Assembly: GCF_014805685.1 (NCBI RefSeq)
Contig: NC_060886.1
Coordinates: forward strand, 11,119,108 to 11,183,107
Origin: Silurus meridionalis
Taxonomy: Eukaryota > Chordata > Actinopteri > Siluriformes > Siluridae
Direction of reading: 5' to 3'
Length of the DNA: 64,000 bases
The notes under the pieces are model-generated. The model worked only from the letters and a program-made list of their open reading frames with translations, was not told the origin of the DNA and made no database searches. Numbering within the stretch: the stretch's first letter is position 1; every line of letters starts with the position of its first letter. Below, piece by piece: positions 1-15,731 of the stretch. The position numbers and the translations under genes are program-made.

Positions 1-3875
<3,875 letters not shown>

Positions 3876-4740
3876 TAATATATAAAACACTAAACCCTAA
3901 CCCTAATTTATATAAATAAAAGAAGCTGAATGAAAATATAAAAGAGGCTGAATAAAAACCACCATGTCCATTCTTTACTCAGATATAAAAATTTAAAATA
4001 AAAAATAAAAAAAAATTTAATCACTAAACATTTGTTTTACTGAAGCCTCCAATCAATTACTAAAATCATGTTTAAATACATTGATCAATTGGCATTATAT
4101 AAAACACACAAATCCTTTCTTCATGAACCTTACTTTCTTTCTTGAAAAACAGGACGCAACCCTTTTGATGTGGTGAAAAGAGCAAATCAACAGCTTTTGC
4201 CTGTTGATAAAGCAGTTGGAGAATTTTACAGCTGGCTCTTTTCTTTTTACTCATAGGTTTCAGGCCAGGGGTGATGGGCTTCACCTGAAATATAAACAGA
4301 GCACTGCAATACTAAAATCAGTGCAGAAATCTCTGCAGAAATCTCCACACACATACAAGTTAGAGATGGATTATGTTTAATAGACGTGGTGTTATTTATG
4401 ACTGCAATTTTGTAAGTAAATAAGTCATAAAGAGAATAGGTAAAGCTTATGCATGTCCTTCTTAGTGGGTCAATCTTTAAAATCTGCTTGTATATTGCTT
4501 TAAATTGCCATCTAAGTAGTTCCAAAACTACTTTGGTTAACAGCTAAATGATGAAAACTTTGTGTAACCTTCTCACTCTGACCACCTGCTGTAAATGATT
4601 CATGAGTTAAAATCGCACATATATGACCATTTCTGAGCAGTGTTTCCTCTCTGTTTAACTTCTCACACACTACATTAATATTATTGTTTGTTTGTTCATA
4701 AGACTACATAATGATAATGATAATGCTTTATGAACTTATG

Positions 4741-4761
4741 CAGAGAGAGAGAGAGCGAGAG

Positions 4762-4803
<42 letters not shown>
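4741..4803. repeat. (GA)n microsatellite
   Basis: Nearly pure GA dinucleotide repeat with a few GC interruptions. It lies about 60 bases upstream of the probable gpr183 leader exon. Confidence 0.95.
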
Positions 4804-4806
<3 letters not shown>

Positions 4807-4864
4807 TCTACCTTGGAAAACTATTACACACATTGCAGTTCTCTCACTTACTTGGAAAAAGTTA

Positions 4865-5078
4865 ACTTTGACAAAAAAAAATGGGGCAGGCCTACCAACA
4901 GGAAATTATGTCAATCACCATAGTTACATAGTTACCACACTACAGAAGAGAGTTCTCGTTTTACTGATCATTTGCTCCGGAGTAACGTGGTCCGGGCAGA
5001 GCCAGCCAAGTCAACACCCATCACTGCAATGAAGACAGAAATAACACACATGCTGACCATTTGTCAGGGCACGTTTTG
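4865..5078 (+). other. gpr183: Probable 5' noncoding exon of gpr183
   Basis: A stretch of more complex, less AT-rich sequence ends in TTTTG followed by GTGAGT, a near-perfect splice donor at 5079. A pyrimidine-containing acceptor ending in CCCAG lies at 5926, just before the first usable gpr183 ATG cluster. GPR183-type receptors commonly have the coding region in one exon preceded by an untranslated exon. The exon start is not visible and the 4865 boundary is only where the sequence character changes. The pairing of this donor and acceptor is inferred. Confidence 0.35.
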
Positions 5079-5947
5079 GTGAGTACACTTTTTACATTAA
5101 TGTTAGTGTTAATTATGCTATATTTTTTGTATAGTGTAAGTAATGATGATGATGATGATGATGATGATTATTATTATTATATTAATAATTATATTAAAAA
5201 TAATATTTTAATAGTGTAATAAAATAATTTAATTGACTTTCCACAGCATAATTAGTAAAAGTTCAATTTAGTTTAAATGTCTCTTGAGATTAAATTTTTT
5301 AAACATTTTTTTTCTTTTAATGTATAAAATAATAATATCCAGCATTTCAACAATGTGGTCTATATGAGCGTGGTTTTATATATATTGCTTGTATTTAATT
5401 GCTTACATAATTAAATTGTTTGGGTTGTAATTTTCATAGTTGTTACACAGAACGTATGACAATAACACAATCTTTGAAAATTCATATTCATATAAAAAAT
5501 CATATTATGATTATTATTCATATTCATATTATTCTGGAAGTGTTAAAGTCATTGCAAAAATTGCACTGAGAGACTTTATTGTAAAGCAACATCTTTTATC
5601 CAATTTTTTTAACAAAGAAAAGATTCTTATAGGTGGAGCAGATTTGGCTAATCAGACAGGCAGGCAGGCAGGAAACACATTTCACTTAACCTCGTGTGTA
5701 GCATGTTGCACTTGGTTGTATTGGGACCTCCACGCATTGTATGAATCAGCATTGAGTGATGCGGAACTGCTATTGTGCTGTAGACTTCCTCCAGTGTACA
5801 ATTTAGACTTCCTTTAACTTCACCTATTATAAAAAATAAACAACTGCTATCTAAATTCCTTTTGCCATGCATGTAAGCTAAGCCTGAGATTTTGAATGTT
5901 GAAAAGTGTTTTATTTGCGTCCCAGATCCGTTTCCAGAAGTGCAGCT

Positions 5948-7063
5948 ATGATGCCATCTATGGCTATGATGGCAACTCCAAACAGCAGCAATACCGCTGT
6001 CTCCATTGATGGCAACTGCACCAACTTGTATGATCATCGTGGGTGGGCGCATGTACTCCTACCTGTGGTTTACACCTTCATCTTTTTTGTGGGACTGTCA
6101 GGTAATGTTTTGGCTCTGCATGTTATCTGGCCCAATATGAAGAAAATCAACTCCACCACTGTGTACTCAGCCAACCTGGTGGCATCTGACATCCTTTTCG
6201 CATTTGCTCTCCCTCTAAGAATCATTTACTACGCACTGGGATTCCACTGGCCGATGGGAGAGGGCATGTGCAAGGCCACAGCTCTGGTGTTCTACTTGAA
6301 TATGTATGCTGGTGTGAACTTTATGACCTGCCTAAGTGTGGACCGCTTTATTGCTGTGGTACTCCCACTGCGCTTCAGCTGCTTCCGTAAAATACACAAT
6401 GTGCGATACATCTGTATAGGCGTTTGGATGCTAGTGTTGGTCCAAACTTTGCCACTTCTCTCCATGCCGATGAGTCGTGAGGAACATGATGGCTACATCA
6501 CATGCATGGAGTACCCCAACTTCGAGCAGGTTGATGGCTTGCCCTATATTCTGATTGGGGCTGTGTTTCTGGGCTATGGCATTCCTCTGACAACCATCTT
6601 AATCTGCTACTCAGCTCTTTGCTACAAACTTCGTGAGTTAGCCAAGAGAAACCAGCTGACAGAGAAGTCAGGCCTCAGCCGCAAAGCCATCGGCGTGATC
6701 TGTTGCGTCATTCTAGTGTTTGTGATTTGCTACAGTCCCTATCACATAGACCTGCTGCAGTACATGATTCGAAAACTGCAGCACCAGCAGGATTGTTATC
6801 AACTGCATGCCTTTCAGATCTCTCTGCATGTCACCGTCAGCTTTATGAACCTCAACTCCTGCCTGGACCCCTTCATCTATTTCTTCGCCTGTAAGGGCTA
6901 CAAGAAGAAGGTGCTGAAGCTGCTTAAGAGGCAAGCGAGCATGTCATTATCCAGCATGGTTAGGACATCACCAGATGAATTATCCCGAGATATTGACAAA
7001 ATTAATATGGGCAACAGACTCTCCCATCTGAGGGAGAGAAGCAGCATGATAGAGCGTGACTGA
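5948..7063 (+). CDS. gpr183: G-protein coupled receptor 183 (EBI2), oxysterol receptor
   Basis: Intact class A GPCR of 371 residues, close to the 361 of human GPR183. In mammals this plasma-membrane Gi-coupled receptor binds 7alpha,25-dihydroxycholesterol and guides B cells, T cells and dendritic cells. Seven membrane segments run from about residue 35 to 315. Residues that contact oxysterol in the human receptor appear conserved: Arg91 in the LPLR segment of TM2, Tyr116 and Tyr120 in YLNMY of TM3, and Tyr265 in SPYH of TM6. DRF (132-134) replaces DRY and DPFIY (307-311) replaces NPxxY, both normal for this family. Cys108 and Cys186 form the expected disulfide, and N12 and N23 are glycosylation sequons. 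The frame stays open upstream to 5906, but a splice acceptor at 5926 makes the ATG cluster at 5948-5971 the likely start; 5969 is an alternative. Teleosts can have two gpr183 copies, and I cannot say which this is. Confidence 0.96.
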   Translation: MMPSMAMMATPNSSNTAVSIDGNCTNLYDHRGWAHVLLPVVYTFIFFVGLSGNVLALHVIWPNMKKINSTTVYSANLVASDILFAFALPLRIIYYALGFHWPMGEGMCKATALVFYLNMYAGVNFMTCLSVDRFIAVVLPLRFSCFRKIHNVRYICIGVWMLVLVQTLPLLSMPMSREEHDGYITCMEYPNFEQVDGLPYILIGAVFLGYGIPLTTILICYSALCYKLRELAKRNQLTEKSGLSRKAIGVICCVILVFVICYSPYHIDLLQYMIRKLQHQQDCYQLHAFQISLHVTVSFMNLNSCLDPFIYFFACKGYKKKVLKLLKRQASMSLSSMVRTSPDELSRDIDKINMGNRLSHLRERSSMIERD

Positions 7064-7136
7064 GATACACACAACCTCTGGACTAACTTCAAAATCAGGA
7101 AAATCATATCGGGTACTGGCTTCTCATCAGACTGTT

Positions 7137-7142
7137 AATAAA
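7137..7142 (+). promoter_or_regulatory. gpr183: Candidate gpr183 polyadenylation signal
   Basis: AATAAA lies about 74 bases after the gpr183 stop codon. It is the first such hexamer downstream, but later ones exist, so a longer 3' UTR is possible. Confidence 0.45.
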
Positions 7143-8570
7143 ACATCACAACATCTAAAAAAAATTGAATTAAAAAAAAAACCCCTCAGTGCAGTACTTT
7201 ACGCTTAAATCTGTAAATATGCAAATTTTGTCAACCCGCGAGGTCCTTTAATTAGTTTGTTTGTTCATGGTTTCAATATAAGTTAAATACATTTTTGAAA
7301 TACAAACATTTTGAACAAATACTTTAAAACTTTACACCTTCGAAAAAAGAAACTGTATGACATTATCTTCGCATTGATGGTCTCCAAACTAAGAGTGCCA
7401 CCTGCTGTTAGATATCTAAAATAGTTTGGGAAATGTGCTGAAGTGGGTGGCATAGCAGCAAAGAGGTTAACTTATCATCGTACTGCTCCAGGGTCGAGAA
7501 TGAAGTGATGAATAAATAAACTGTCCAAATATACTGCACGTGAAGAAAGGCAAAAGCATTATTCCTAGATTTATACCCAAAAGACATATGTAGGAACTAA
7601 GAATTTAAAAAAGAGAGCTTTGGAAAATTAACCCCTTTTGTGACATATGTCCCAGAATATCCAATATATAAAATAAGTCAGCTCAAGGTAGTTAATTAAA
7701 TTATTACTTTCTGATGAAATTACTGATGACTGTGAACCTGTAAACATAGTGTAATAAAAGTAAAATGCCTCAAGAGGGCAATATAGCGCATATTTACAGA
7801 GCTCCTAGTTTACAATTCATTGCCAAGTTACAGTCAGAAATGCATTTTAAAATGTACAAGTTCCGACTATCATATCACATATATATATCTTAGCAACAAG
7901 CATTTATTGCTGTCCAATAAATTATGATTTCATTATTTTTTATAAGAAACTTCATATCTTAAATGTAGCTCATGCTCCAAGACAAAAGCGAGAACAGTAG
8001 AACTGCTGTTGGTTACAGGAAGTGAAAGTAAATGGTAGTTCACAATTTTAGAAAATGCTTCTCAGTTCAGCTAGGGCCGAACAAAACTACTTTCAATTCT
8101 GCACCAGGTGTTACATGTCAACTAAATGATAAAGCATGCAGAAATTGTAATGACGGAAACAAATCTTGAATAAAATGTCAGATATTTGGGTAATGCTTGT
8201 CAAATTTCTCTACACAGAAATTCTCTGTGATTGTATAATAAGCATGCATTTTTGTACTTTTACCTAAAATATAAATGATATATTACAATAATAAAAGTGA
8301 TGATGTGTATGTGTGACCTTGTGGAAATTCATACATATAACAATGATCATGTGTAGGTACTTTACACCAACATGCTTTAAAATGCTTTAAAAGTTCAATC
8401 TGATGATATCTTCTTGTTATTAAATATTTTTTTATAATATAATGTTATTCTTATTATTTATAAAAAAGATTTTAAAATAATTGTACATTATAATTTTTTT
8501 CTTTGTGCTTTTTTTTTTTTTTAAGAATTTTTGTATAAAACCCATACATACGTATACACTCACCATACTA
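7143..8570. other. Intergenic, no gene recognised
   Basis: AT-rich DNA downstream of gpr183. A CTCF-like match on the minus strand lies at 7394-7408 (AGTGCCACCTGCTGT on the plus strand). I see no other feature. Confidence 0.4.
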
Positions 8571-8574
8571 ACTC

Positions 8575-8950
8575 AGGGAAAGTTTTTCTAATCCCCAGCT
8601 GTCCACTATTGTTGGGCCTGTGTCTACAGAAGTCTCAGCTTCCTGTTTTTGGCTAATAGGAGTGAAACCTAGTGTGGTTTTTCTGCTATGGTAGCCCAGC
8701 TGCAGCAAGATTTGACCTGGTGTTCATGTTAAATCCCAAGAGATCAGCAGTTTCTGTAATACTCATAACAGTCTGTGCTACAAACAACCCTGATAGAGTT
8801 GAAGTCATTGAGATCACAGTTTTTCTATATTTTGATGTTTAATAGGAACATTAACCTGATTTGACCTGGACCTGCATTCAATTTATACATTGATCATCTG
8901 CTGAATTTTTTTTGTCCAAAGAAATTGCACAGTTACTGTGTATTTAGTGA
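8575..8950 (-). mobile_element. Decayed Tc1-like DNA transposon fragment
   Basis: Phrases such as TTTTTCTGCTATGGTAGCCC and AGATCAGCAGTTTCTGAAATACTC-like text match, from memory, a very common teleost Tc1-type repeat read on its non-coding strand. The better preserved element at 50868-51552 appears to be of the same type in the opposite orientation. The copy is heavily mutated with no open frame. Boundaries are approximate. Confidence 0.55.
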
Positions 8951-9339
8951 CTTAAAAACAACAATTAGGCAATATGTCCACATGTAATACTGTATATAAT
9001 CTGCTATAGTAGGATTTTCAATTTGTTAAGTTATTGGACTGAATGAATATTTGATTAATTTACATGGTTTTAAAGGACTATTAATAATGACAAGATCCAA
9101 ATCTAGTGTTAGGCTGAAACTGATACTACTACTACTAGTAGCTAAAAAAAACTAGTAGCTAAAAATACTATATAAATAAAAAAATTATGTGTAAAAATGA
9201 TGCCTTATAAAAAGTAAATAAAAACAAATGCAATTACTGCAAAACCTTATAAACACGTAATTCATTGACAGTATATCAAAAGTAAGTATATCAAAAGAAT
9301 GTATAACAAATGTTTAAACTCATGAAATCTACCATTTTA

Positions 9340-10390
9340 GGGAAAAAATAAGGTAATTTTGAAACTGATGACTGCCACACGTCTCAAAGAATTTGTGACA
9401 GGGTCATGGTTACCGCTCTGTATCATCCCCTCCTCTTTTAACACCTGTCTGTATTTGTCTGGTAACTGAAGAAGCCAGTTGCTGGAGATTTGGGAGAGGA
9501 ATGTTGTCCCATTCACATCTGATACAGGATTCGATCTGCTTAACAGTCCTTTTATGATGCGCCAAATGTGTTCATTTTGGACTCTTCTACTATGAAGCCA
9601 GCTTTGTAATAGATGCAGTATGCAGTTTAGCATGGTCTTGATGAAATATGCGAGGCCTTCAGTGAAAAATTCATTGTGGTGCAGGCCGTTCAACTGAGTG
9701 CTGATAACATGATAGTTGGTCCCTCTCCTCTTTAGTCTGGAGGAAATGGCATCATGATTTAAAAAATAAAAAATAAATCTTTAATCCTGAAAAAGTTTTC
9801 TGCTTTACCTCAGTCCATTTTTAAATAAGCTTTGCTCTAGAGAAAACAGTTGCATTTCTGGATGTTCACATATGGCCGCTTCTTTGCATAATAAAGCTTT
9901 AATCTGCAACTGTGGATGGCATGACCAACTATGTTCACAAACAGTGATTTCTGGAGGTGTTTCTAAACTCACACATTGATTTTCTTTACAAAATCTTGCC
10001 TGTTCTTAATGCACTGCTGCCTGAAGGCCGAAGATCACGGGTATCCAATAATTTTCCACCTTGTCTTGTGCACACAGAGATTTCTCTAGATTATTGGAAT
10101 CTTATGATGATATCTGAGATTGGGAAGTACTGAGATGAGTACTTCACAACAAGCTAGTAACACTTACTTTTCCAGCATTTGTTGCCTCTGTTCCAAATTT
10201 CTTGAGATCTATTGTGGTCATCAAATTCAAAATTACATTATTTATTTTTTTTTTAAATGCTACATAGCTGCAGTTTAAACATTTGATTTTTTTTGTTTGT
10301 GTTCTACTGTGAATTTGTAACTCATTGCATTCTGTTTATATTTACATTTACATTTGCAATATCTTTTTTGGAATTGGGGTTATGTATATT
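9340..10390 (-). mobile_element. Degenerate Tc1-like transposon with dead transposase
   Basis: Read on the minus strand, 10070-9820 still recalls a Tc1 transposase N-terminal region (TRDLRPSGSSALRTG, then a stop-rich helix-turn-helix stretch). The minus-strand frame at 9693-9337 covers the C-terminal end. The motif GGAATTGGGGTTAT at about 10371-10384 resembles the terminal sequence of this common fish family. Several stops and frameshifts make it inactive. Confidence 0.6.
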
Positions 10391-10729
10391 TACCTTCTCC
10401 TTGGTGGTCTGGTCTTACGAGAATTCTTGCTGCAGTCTGTTGCCTGAAATCCCCTTGTTACATAAATAAACAGACAACAGGAAGCACAAGGGGAAGTGTT
10501 TTGTGAGAACAGCTCAAAAGAGGAGCAAATGTGTGTATATATATGTTAAAAGCCTTCAGTAAAATTTTGTTTCTAAGGAAAACCTAAAAAGTGATGTGCA
10601 CAGAGTCTGAGGATTTGTTCTAAAGGCAAAAGTGTTTAAAGGATTTGCTGAAGCAAATTTAACTCTTGTCCCTAAGAGTTTATATTAATTATATTACCCA
10701 CAATGGCACACTATCCACTATCCAGTATT

Positions 10730-11736
10730 TCTTCTTCTTTCGGCTTCTCCCATTAGGGGTCGCCACAGCGAATCATCCTTCTCCATACCCCCCTGTCCTC
10801 TACATCTGCCTCTTTCACCCCAACTACCTGCATGTCCTCCCTCACCACATCCATAAACCTCCTCCTTGACCTTTCTCTTTTCCTCCCTCCTGGTGGCTCC
10901 ATCCTCAGGATTCTCCAACGGATATACGCCATGTCCCTCCTCTGCACATGTCCAAACCATCTCAATCTTGCCTCCCTCACTTTGTCTCCAAAACGTCCTA
11001 CATGCGCTGTCCCTCTAATAAACTCATTTCAAATCCTGTCCATCCTCGTCACTCCCAACGAAAACCTCAACATCTTCAGCTCTGCTACCTCCAGCTCCAC
11101 CTCTTGTCTTTTACTCAATGCCACTGTCTCTAATCCATACAACATCGCAGGTCTCACCACAGACCTATAAACTTTCCCTTTCACTCTTCAAGATACTCTT
11201 CTATCACAAATCACTCCTGCCACTCTTCTTCACCCACTCCACCCTGCCTGCACTTTTTTCTTCACTTCTCTTAAAGCTCTCTCCATTACTTTGCACTGTT
11301 GACCCCAGGTACCTAAACTCCACCACCTTCTCCACCTCTTCTCCCTGCAACCACCACCAACTCCACTGCCCTCCCTCTCATTCACACACATGTACTCTGT
11401 CTTACTCCTACTGACTTTCATTCCCCTTCTCTCCAGCACGGACCTCCAGCTCTCCAGGCTCTTCTCAACCTGCTCCCTACTCTCACCACAAATCACATCA
11501 TCATCCGCAACCATCATAGTCCATGGAGACTCCTGTCTGACATCGTCCTTTAACCTGTCCATTACCACTGCAAACAGGAAAGGTCTCAGAGCCAATCCTT
11601 GATGCAATCGAACCTCCACCTTAAACCAGTCTGTCGTTCCTACTGCACACTTCACTGCTGTAAAACTGTCCTCATACATGTCCTGCACCACGCTCACATA
11701 CTTCTCTGACACACCTGACTTCCTTATACAATACCA
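10730..11736 (-). mobile_element. 5'-truncated LINE (non-LTR retrotransposon), dead
   Basis: Minus-strand frames at 11712-11230 and 10980-10750 encode the end of a reverse transcriptase. Visible are the RLHQGLALRPFLF block, a damaged catalytic motif VADDD where FADD is expected, and a C-terminal WFGHVQRRD to RRMIRCGDP-stop segment. The connecting part is frameshifted. Flanks 10712-10727 and 11737-11752 read TATCCACTATCCAGTA and TATCCACTGTCTAGTA, 14 of 16 identical, so they are a likely target-site duplication. The last about 40 bases of the element match the tail of the SINE at 25356-25596. It may be an RTE-type LINE, but the clade is not certain. Confidence 0.8.
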
Positions 11737-11837
11737 TATCCACTGTCTAGTACAATGCTATTTAAATTAAAAAAAAACAAAAAAAACAATTTCATATACT
11801 GTATATATTATGTATTATTGCCATAAAAATGCAATTT

Positions 11838-12622
11838 ATAGTGCATGTCAAAAGTTTGGAAAAATCTATCATTTTAATCTTTATTGAAACATCTTGAGAG
11901 ACCTTGAATCTTGATTCTATGCAACAAATTGTGTAATTTAACTGTCAGAAGATTTATTCAGACCAACCAAATATATAAATGTTCAAGTGTTAAACTTTAT
12001 TTTTTCTGAAACAATCTACCATTAAAATGAACAACAACTTTTCACACTCTTAAAATTGCTCCAAACATTATTCTGAAATATTTTGTCATGCCTCTCGTAA
12101 ATCTTTAGCGTTTATGCTAGTTAGATATTTCTTTCTGACCTTGAGATCCGGTTCATCCAGGGGAGTTTGATTTAGGTGCAGTGTCTGGGCAGGCCATTCC
12201 ATGATGGATAACACTCCTGCCGACTGTTAGCTCTCTAAATAACGGTTACAGAGCGTGAACATACAGTATGTTTTGGGTTTCATTGTGTTCTTGTATGGTG
12301 AAGTTGATTCCAATTAGCTTCAGTCCAGACAGAATTGCACAGTTTAAGTTTGGAATGGTAGCCATATTGGTTCAGTATTCCTTTAATCTTTTACCTCCAT
12401 GTATAACTGTGGACAGTCAGTTAACATCATCTTTCTTGTTCTTTGTCTCACATAAGTTCTTCTGTTAGTGAGAAAGAAATTCAAATTTAGATTCCACTGT
12501 CCACAGAACTTTATTCCAGTCATTCACTGTCAATTCTACCTAGTTTGTAGCATATAATGGTGCGCAAGGAACAAGCATCAAATTAAATATGAAGTGTTTC
12601 CATACTTTTGACAGACACTGTA
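11838..12622. mobile_element. Degenerate Tc1-like element with terminal inverted repeats
   Basis: The left end reads GCATGTCAAAAGTTTGGAAA and the right end, reverse complemented, reads GTCTGTCAAAAGTATGGAAA. This is the terminal inverted repeat style of a common teleost Tc1-like family. The inside keeps recognisable but mutated family text (for example GGCCATTCCATGATGGATAACACTCC) and no usable transposase frame. Length is about 785 bases, shorter than an intact 1.3-1.6 kb element. Confidence 0.65.
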
Positions 12623-12699
12623 TTAAATACTAAGTGTTTCTATACTTTTTTCAGACATTAATAAGCATATACACTTACACGATGTAAAGTACCTGGCAA

Positions 12700-14170
12700 T
12701 TAATTTGACGGTTCAGTGTAATTTTAAATGTAAAACAAAAAATCTTAAATGAAATGTAAATAAAAATTTTAGGTTTTGATCACATGCTAATTGCCAGCAC
12801 AATCTCAGATTGTATGCCTTGGGAAACCACCATACGGGTCGAGGTTGCTAGGTTTACATCATACTGTGTGAGACTTGGAACAACATTGAGGCTATAAAAA
12901 GCAGGTAGATTTTTTCTCTGATCTGCAGAAACTGCTTCTGTTCTAAAGCCAATAATCAGAATCAAATCAAACTATTTCCTACAATTATATACTATGACAA
13001 TGGGAAAGTTTGAATGCAGACATTGTAAACCATTGTTAAATGTGCATTTCTGTTTTCTACGGAAGTCCAGAAAGGCCATGAGTTTTTTTTTTAAACCTTA
13101 TGATATTAAGAAAACTAATTGGTTTTCTCCAGATTAAAAAGTGTGTTTTTTTCTGGGGGGATTTATTTTATAATGGGTTTTGTAACATGCAAATGTTTAT
13201 CAGAATAGGTAAGTAAAAGGGGACAAAAAAAGGATGGCAAAGTTGTGAAAAGAGAATTTAATGAGTTTTGTAATCTATGTAGTTGTGGTTGCTTTGTCTG
13301 ATTTTAAAAAGAGAGGGAAAGTACGCACACTTTCAGTTCTTTAAACTGCACATGTCAAAGTGTTTCAAAATTAAGTATAAAGTCCTGATTTATTTGCCAC
13401 TTACTGGTACCAGTTCAGCAGTCTTTTTGTGTTTATAAAATCTGACATTTGTTCACGAAAAAACTGAATTAAGAGCATGGCGAGTGTCGTTGTTGGTGCT
13501 GTTGAAGCTCAGTACTCATTATGTCTTAAATTTTGTAGTGTAAAAACATGAATTTATGTTGTGCCAAATGAAAAGCTGTCTACTTTAACATTTCACTTTC
13601 AATGTTCATTTAAAACTGGTAACCCTCTTTCCCTCTCATATTCAGCATTTAACAAAACATTCATAGAGACATTATGAGGAAAAAGCTTGGGAGGAAGAAG
13701 CAGAGATTGTTGTTAACTCAGCTTACAACATTATACATACACTCAGCTGAGGCTCTGCTTCTTCCCTCCAAGCCTTTACAGTGAGCTGGCATTGCTAAAA
13801 TTTCATATTACATGTAAAATAAACAAACAACTTGCACACTGATTAGTGCATTATATATTATGTAGCTATATGTTTATATCTAGATACTATGTTTTGCTAT
13901 AGACAACAACAAAACCAACAGAATGGTAGATTGTCAAATTACACTTTCTAAATTTGACTGGATTACATTTATTTTCTTGCTGCTTAAAATTTGCTCCTGT
14001 AGATATTATTTTTAATATTTACTAAACCAGATGCATTTGTGGCAGCAAGGTTGCTCCCACTGTGAAAGGAGGAGAACTGGCAGAAAGCAAGTGGGTGACA
14101 AGGTGAGAGGTTACACTTGGGTGAAAAAGAAATGCTGCATTCCAAAGTAAGTACCTACACTATAGAACCA
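12700..14170. other. Intergenic, no gene recognised
   Basis: AT-rich sequence with no supported exon. Its only distinct structure is the inverted repeat at 13682-13777. Confidence 0.4.
13682..13777. repeat. 96-base near-palindromic hairpin
   Basis: Arm 13682-13705 (AAAGCTTGGGAGGAAGAAGC plus AGAG) is nearly complementary to arm 13753-13777 (CTCTGCTTCTTCCCTCCAAG plus CCTTT). A second short pairing, CTCAGC with GCTGAG, lies inside. It could be a MITE remnant or a foldback RNA. I do not recognise it as a known microRNA. Confidence 0.55.
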
Positions 14171-14174
14171 TCAC

Positions 14175-14440
14175 ATTCAGTCAGTATGTGTCCATTCCAA
14201 AACCATGGTCATAAACACGAGTTGGTCCCCCTTTGTGTTCTGAGAAGGTCTTTCACTAGATGTTGGAATGTGGTTGTGGGGTCTGTGGCCTTTCATCCAC
14301 AAGAACATTAGCATGATATGGCAGTGATAAGGAATAAGAAGATTTGGTGCGCAATCAGTGTTCCAATTCATGCAAGCTTGATGTTAGGATGTGAGTGGGG
14401 TTGAGGTTTGGGATCAAACCATGTCTGTTAAATAAATGAC
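14175..14440 (-). mobile_element. Tc1/mariner-type transposon fragment
   Basis: The text around CCATTCCAAAACCATGGTCA, TCACTAGATGTTGGAATGTG and TTCCAATTCATGCAAGCTTG followed by GGGGTTGAGG matches, from memory, the non-coding strand of a frequent fish Tc1/mariner repeat, also seen at 21400-21800, 39885-40080 and 48360-48780. It is only a fragment without ends. Confidence 0.5.
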
Positions 14441-15636
14441 ATGCCACTGCTCAGTATGATCCTTATGCAGTAGGTGAGTTTATTAGTGGTATAGATTTAG
14501 TGAAATATTTGATGTTGGCGCAAATATAAAATGCTTAAAATTACTTAATGCATTCAGTGCTTCTCTCTCTATTAAACCTGCCTCAAGATTCAGTATAGAA
14601 TGAGGAGGTTGTTAAATACAATATCTGACTGAATAGATTTTTGAACTAGTGATAGCGAGACAAGGCTTCATGAAGCATGAAAAATTTCCAGCTGTGCTGA
14701 AAAATGGTTAGATCCTCAAAGCTTCAAAGTGGCCACTTGAGAACTCTTCTTGCAAAAGATTCAGTAGGCCTATGTAGCATGTAAAATCCTTTTTAGATGA
14801 GATGATTTCATGTGTCAAATCTATAAAAACTATAGCCTAGACATAAATTGTAAATCATACTGAGCTTCTAATGAAATTATTTATACTTTAGCTGTTTTTG
14901 AGATACTTAAAAAAAAACAACAACAAAAAAAAAAAACGATTTGTATTATTTAATAAAATGTGTCATTAATGGTATCCAGTCACATCCTCATATATTCTAT
15001 ATAGGGATTGTATATATTAGCCAGATCCATTACTAAATCAGCAGTCAGACATGAGAACAAAAATAAACAACAAGAAATTCTTACAATTCAGCAAAACAGG
15101 GCTTTACCAGTGCAGATGACATGATATACAGGTACTATTACCCAGGGCAAACTAAAAGAGCTTAGAATCCAGACATGAGAATCACAGCTAAATGAATGCA
15201 TAAATCTATCAAAACAACATAACACACATTACATAAACGCAGTCAAACTCACTATGAGGAACAAGAGCAAACCACAACAAGAGGGTGTGCACTTTGCTAG
15301 TTACCAGTAGACAAGATGCAGGAAGTAACCAACCAAATGTCATAAAGAGATGTTATTTAAATGTCATTAGCTACACAACTTCCTGTGAGCTATTATAGTA
15401 GAGCTTGATGTGAGATGGATTGCCACCACAGAAACCAGAAACATTCATGTTAGTCAGAAGCAACTACGAGCACAAAATGATGTAGTTCACTGTGGTATGT
15501 ATACTTTTACAAGACCATTCTGTAATTATTTGGTATTTATGTTAAGTGTTTAACTGAGTTTAACTTAAATAGTCCTGTAGAAACTTGTACATGTTGATGT
15601 ATCCTGTAAGAGAAATCTAAAGAAAATACAGTATAA

Positions 15637-15640
<4 letters not shown>
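14440..15640. other. Intergenic, no gene recognised
   Basis: No exon, RNA or complete transposon seen. Short A-rich tracts occur near 14910-14940. Confidence 0.4.

Positions 15641-15728
<88 letters not shown>
15641..15728. repeat. Compound (CT)n(AT)n microsatellite
   Basis: About 53 bases of CT pass directly into about 35 bases of AT. Confidence 0.97.

Positions 15729-15731
<3 letters not shown>

Noticed and set aside
3888..3906. Telomere-like CTAAACCCTAACCCTAAT
   Set aside because: Only two to three units next to a microsatellite; too short to call an interstitial telomeric repeat.
4072..4275. Minus-strand frame after an acceptor-like TTTATATTTCAG (VKPITPGLKPMSKKKRASCK and onward)
   Set aside because: The acceptor is good and the start of the peptide looks protein-like, but no partner exon or family match was found, and two alternative frames are stopped early. 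It could be a real terminal exon but cannot be supported.
5440..5817. 125-codon plus-strand ORF just upstream of gpr183
   Set aside because: It starts in an AT-rich repeat-like stretch, has no recognisable domain, and lies within the presumed leader intron of gpr183.
10666..11602. Several plus-strand ORFs over the LINE
   Set aside because: They are antisense shadows of the minus-strand reverse transcriptase remnant.
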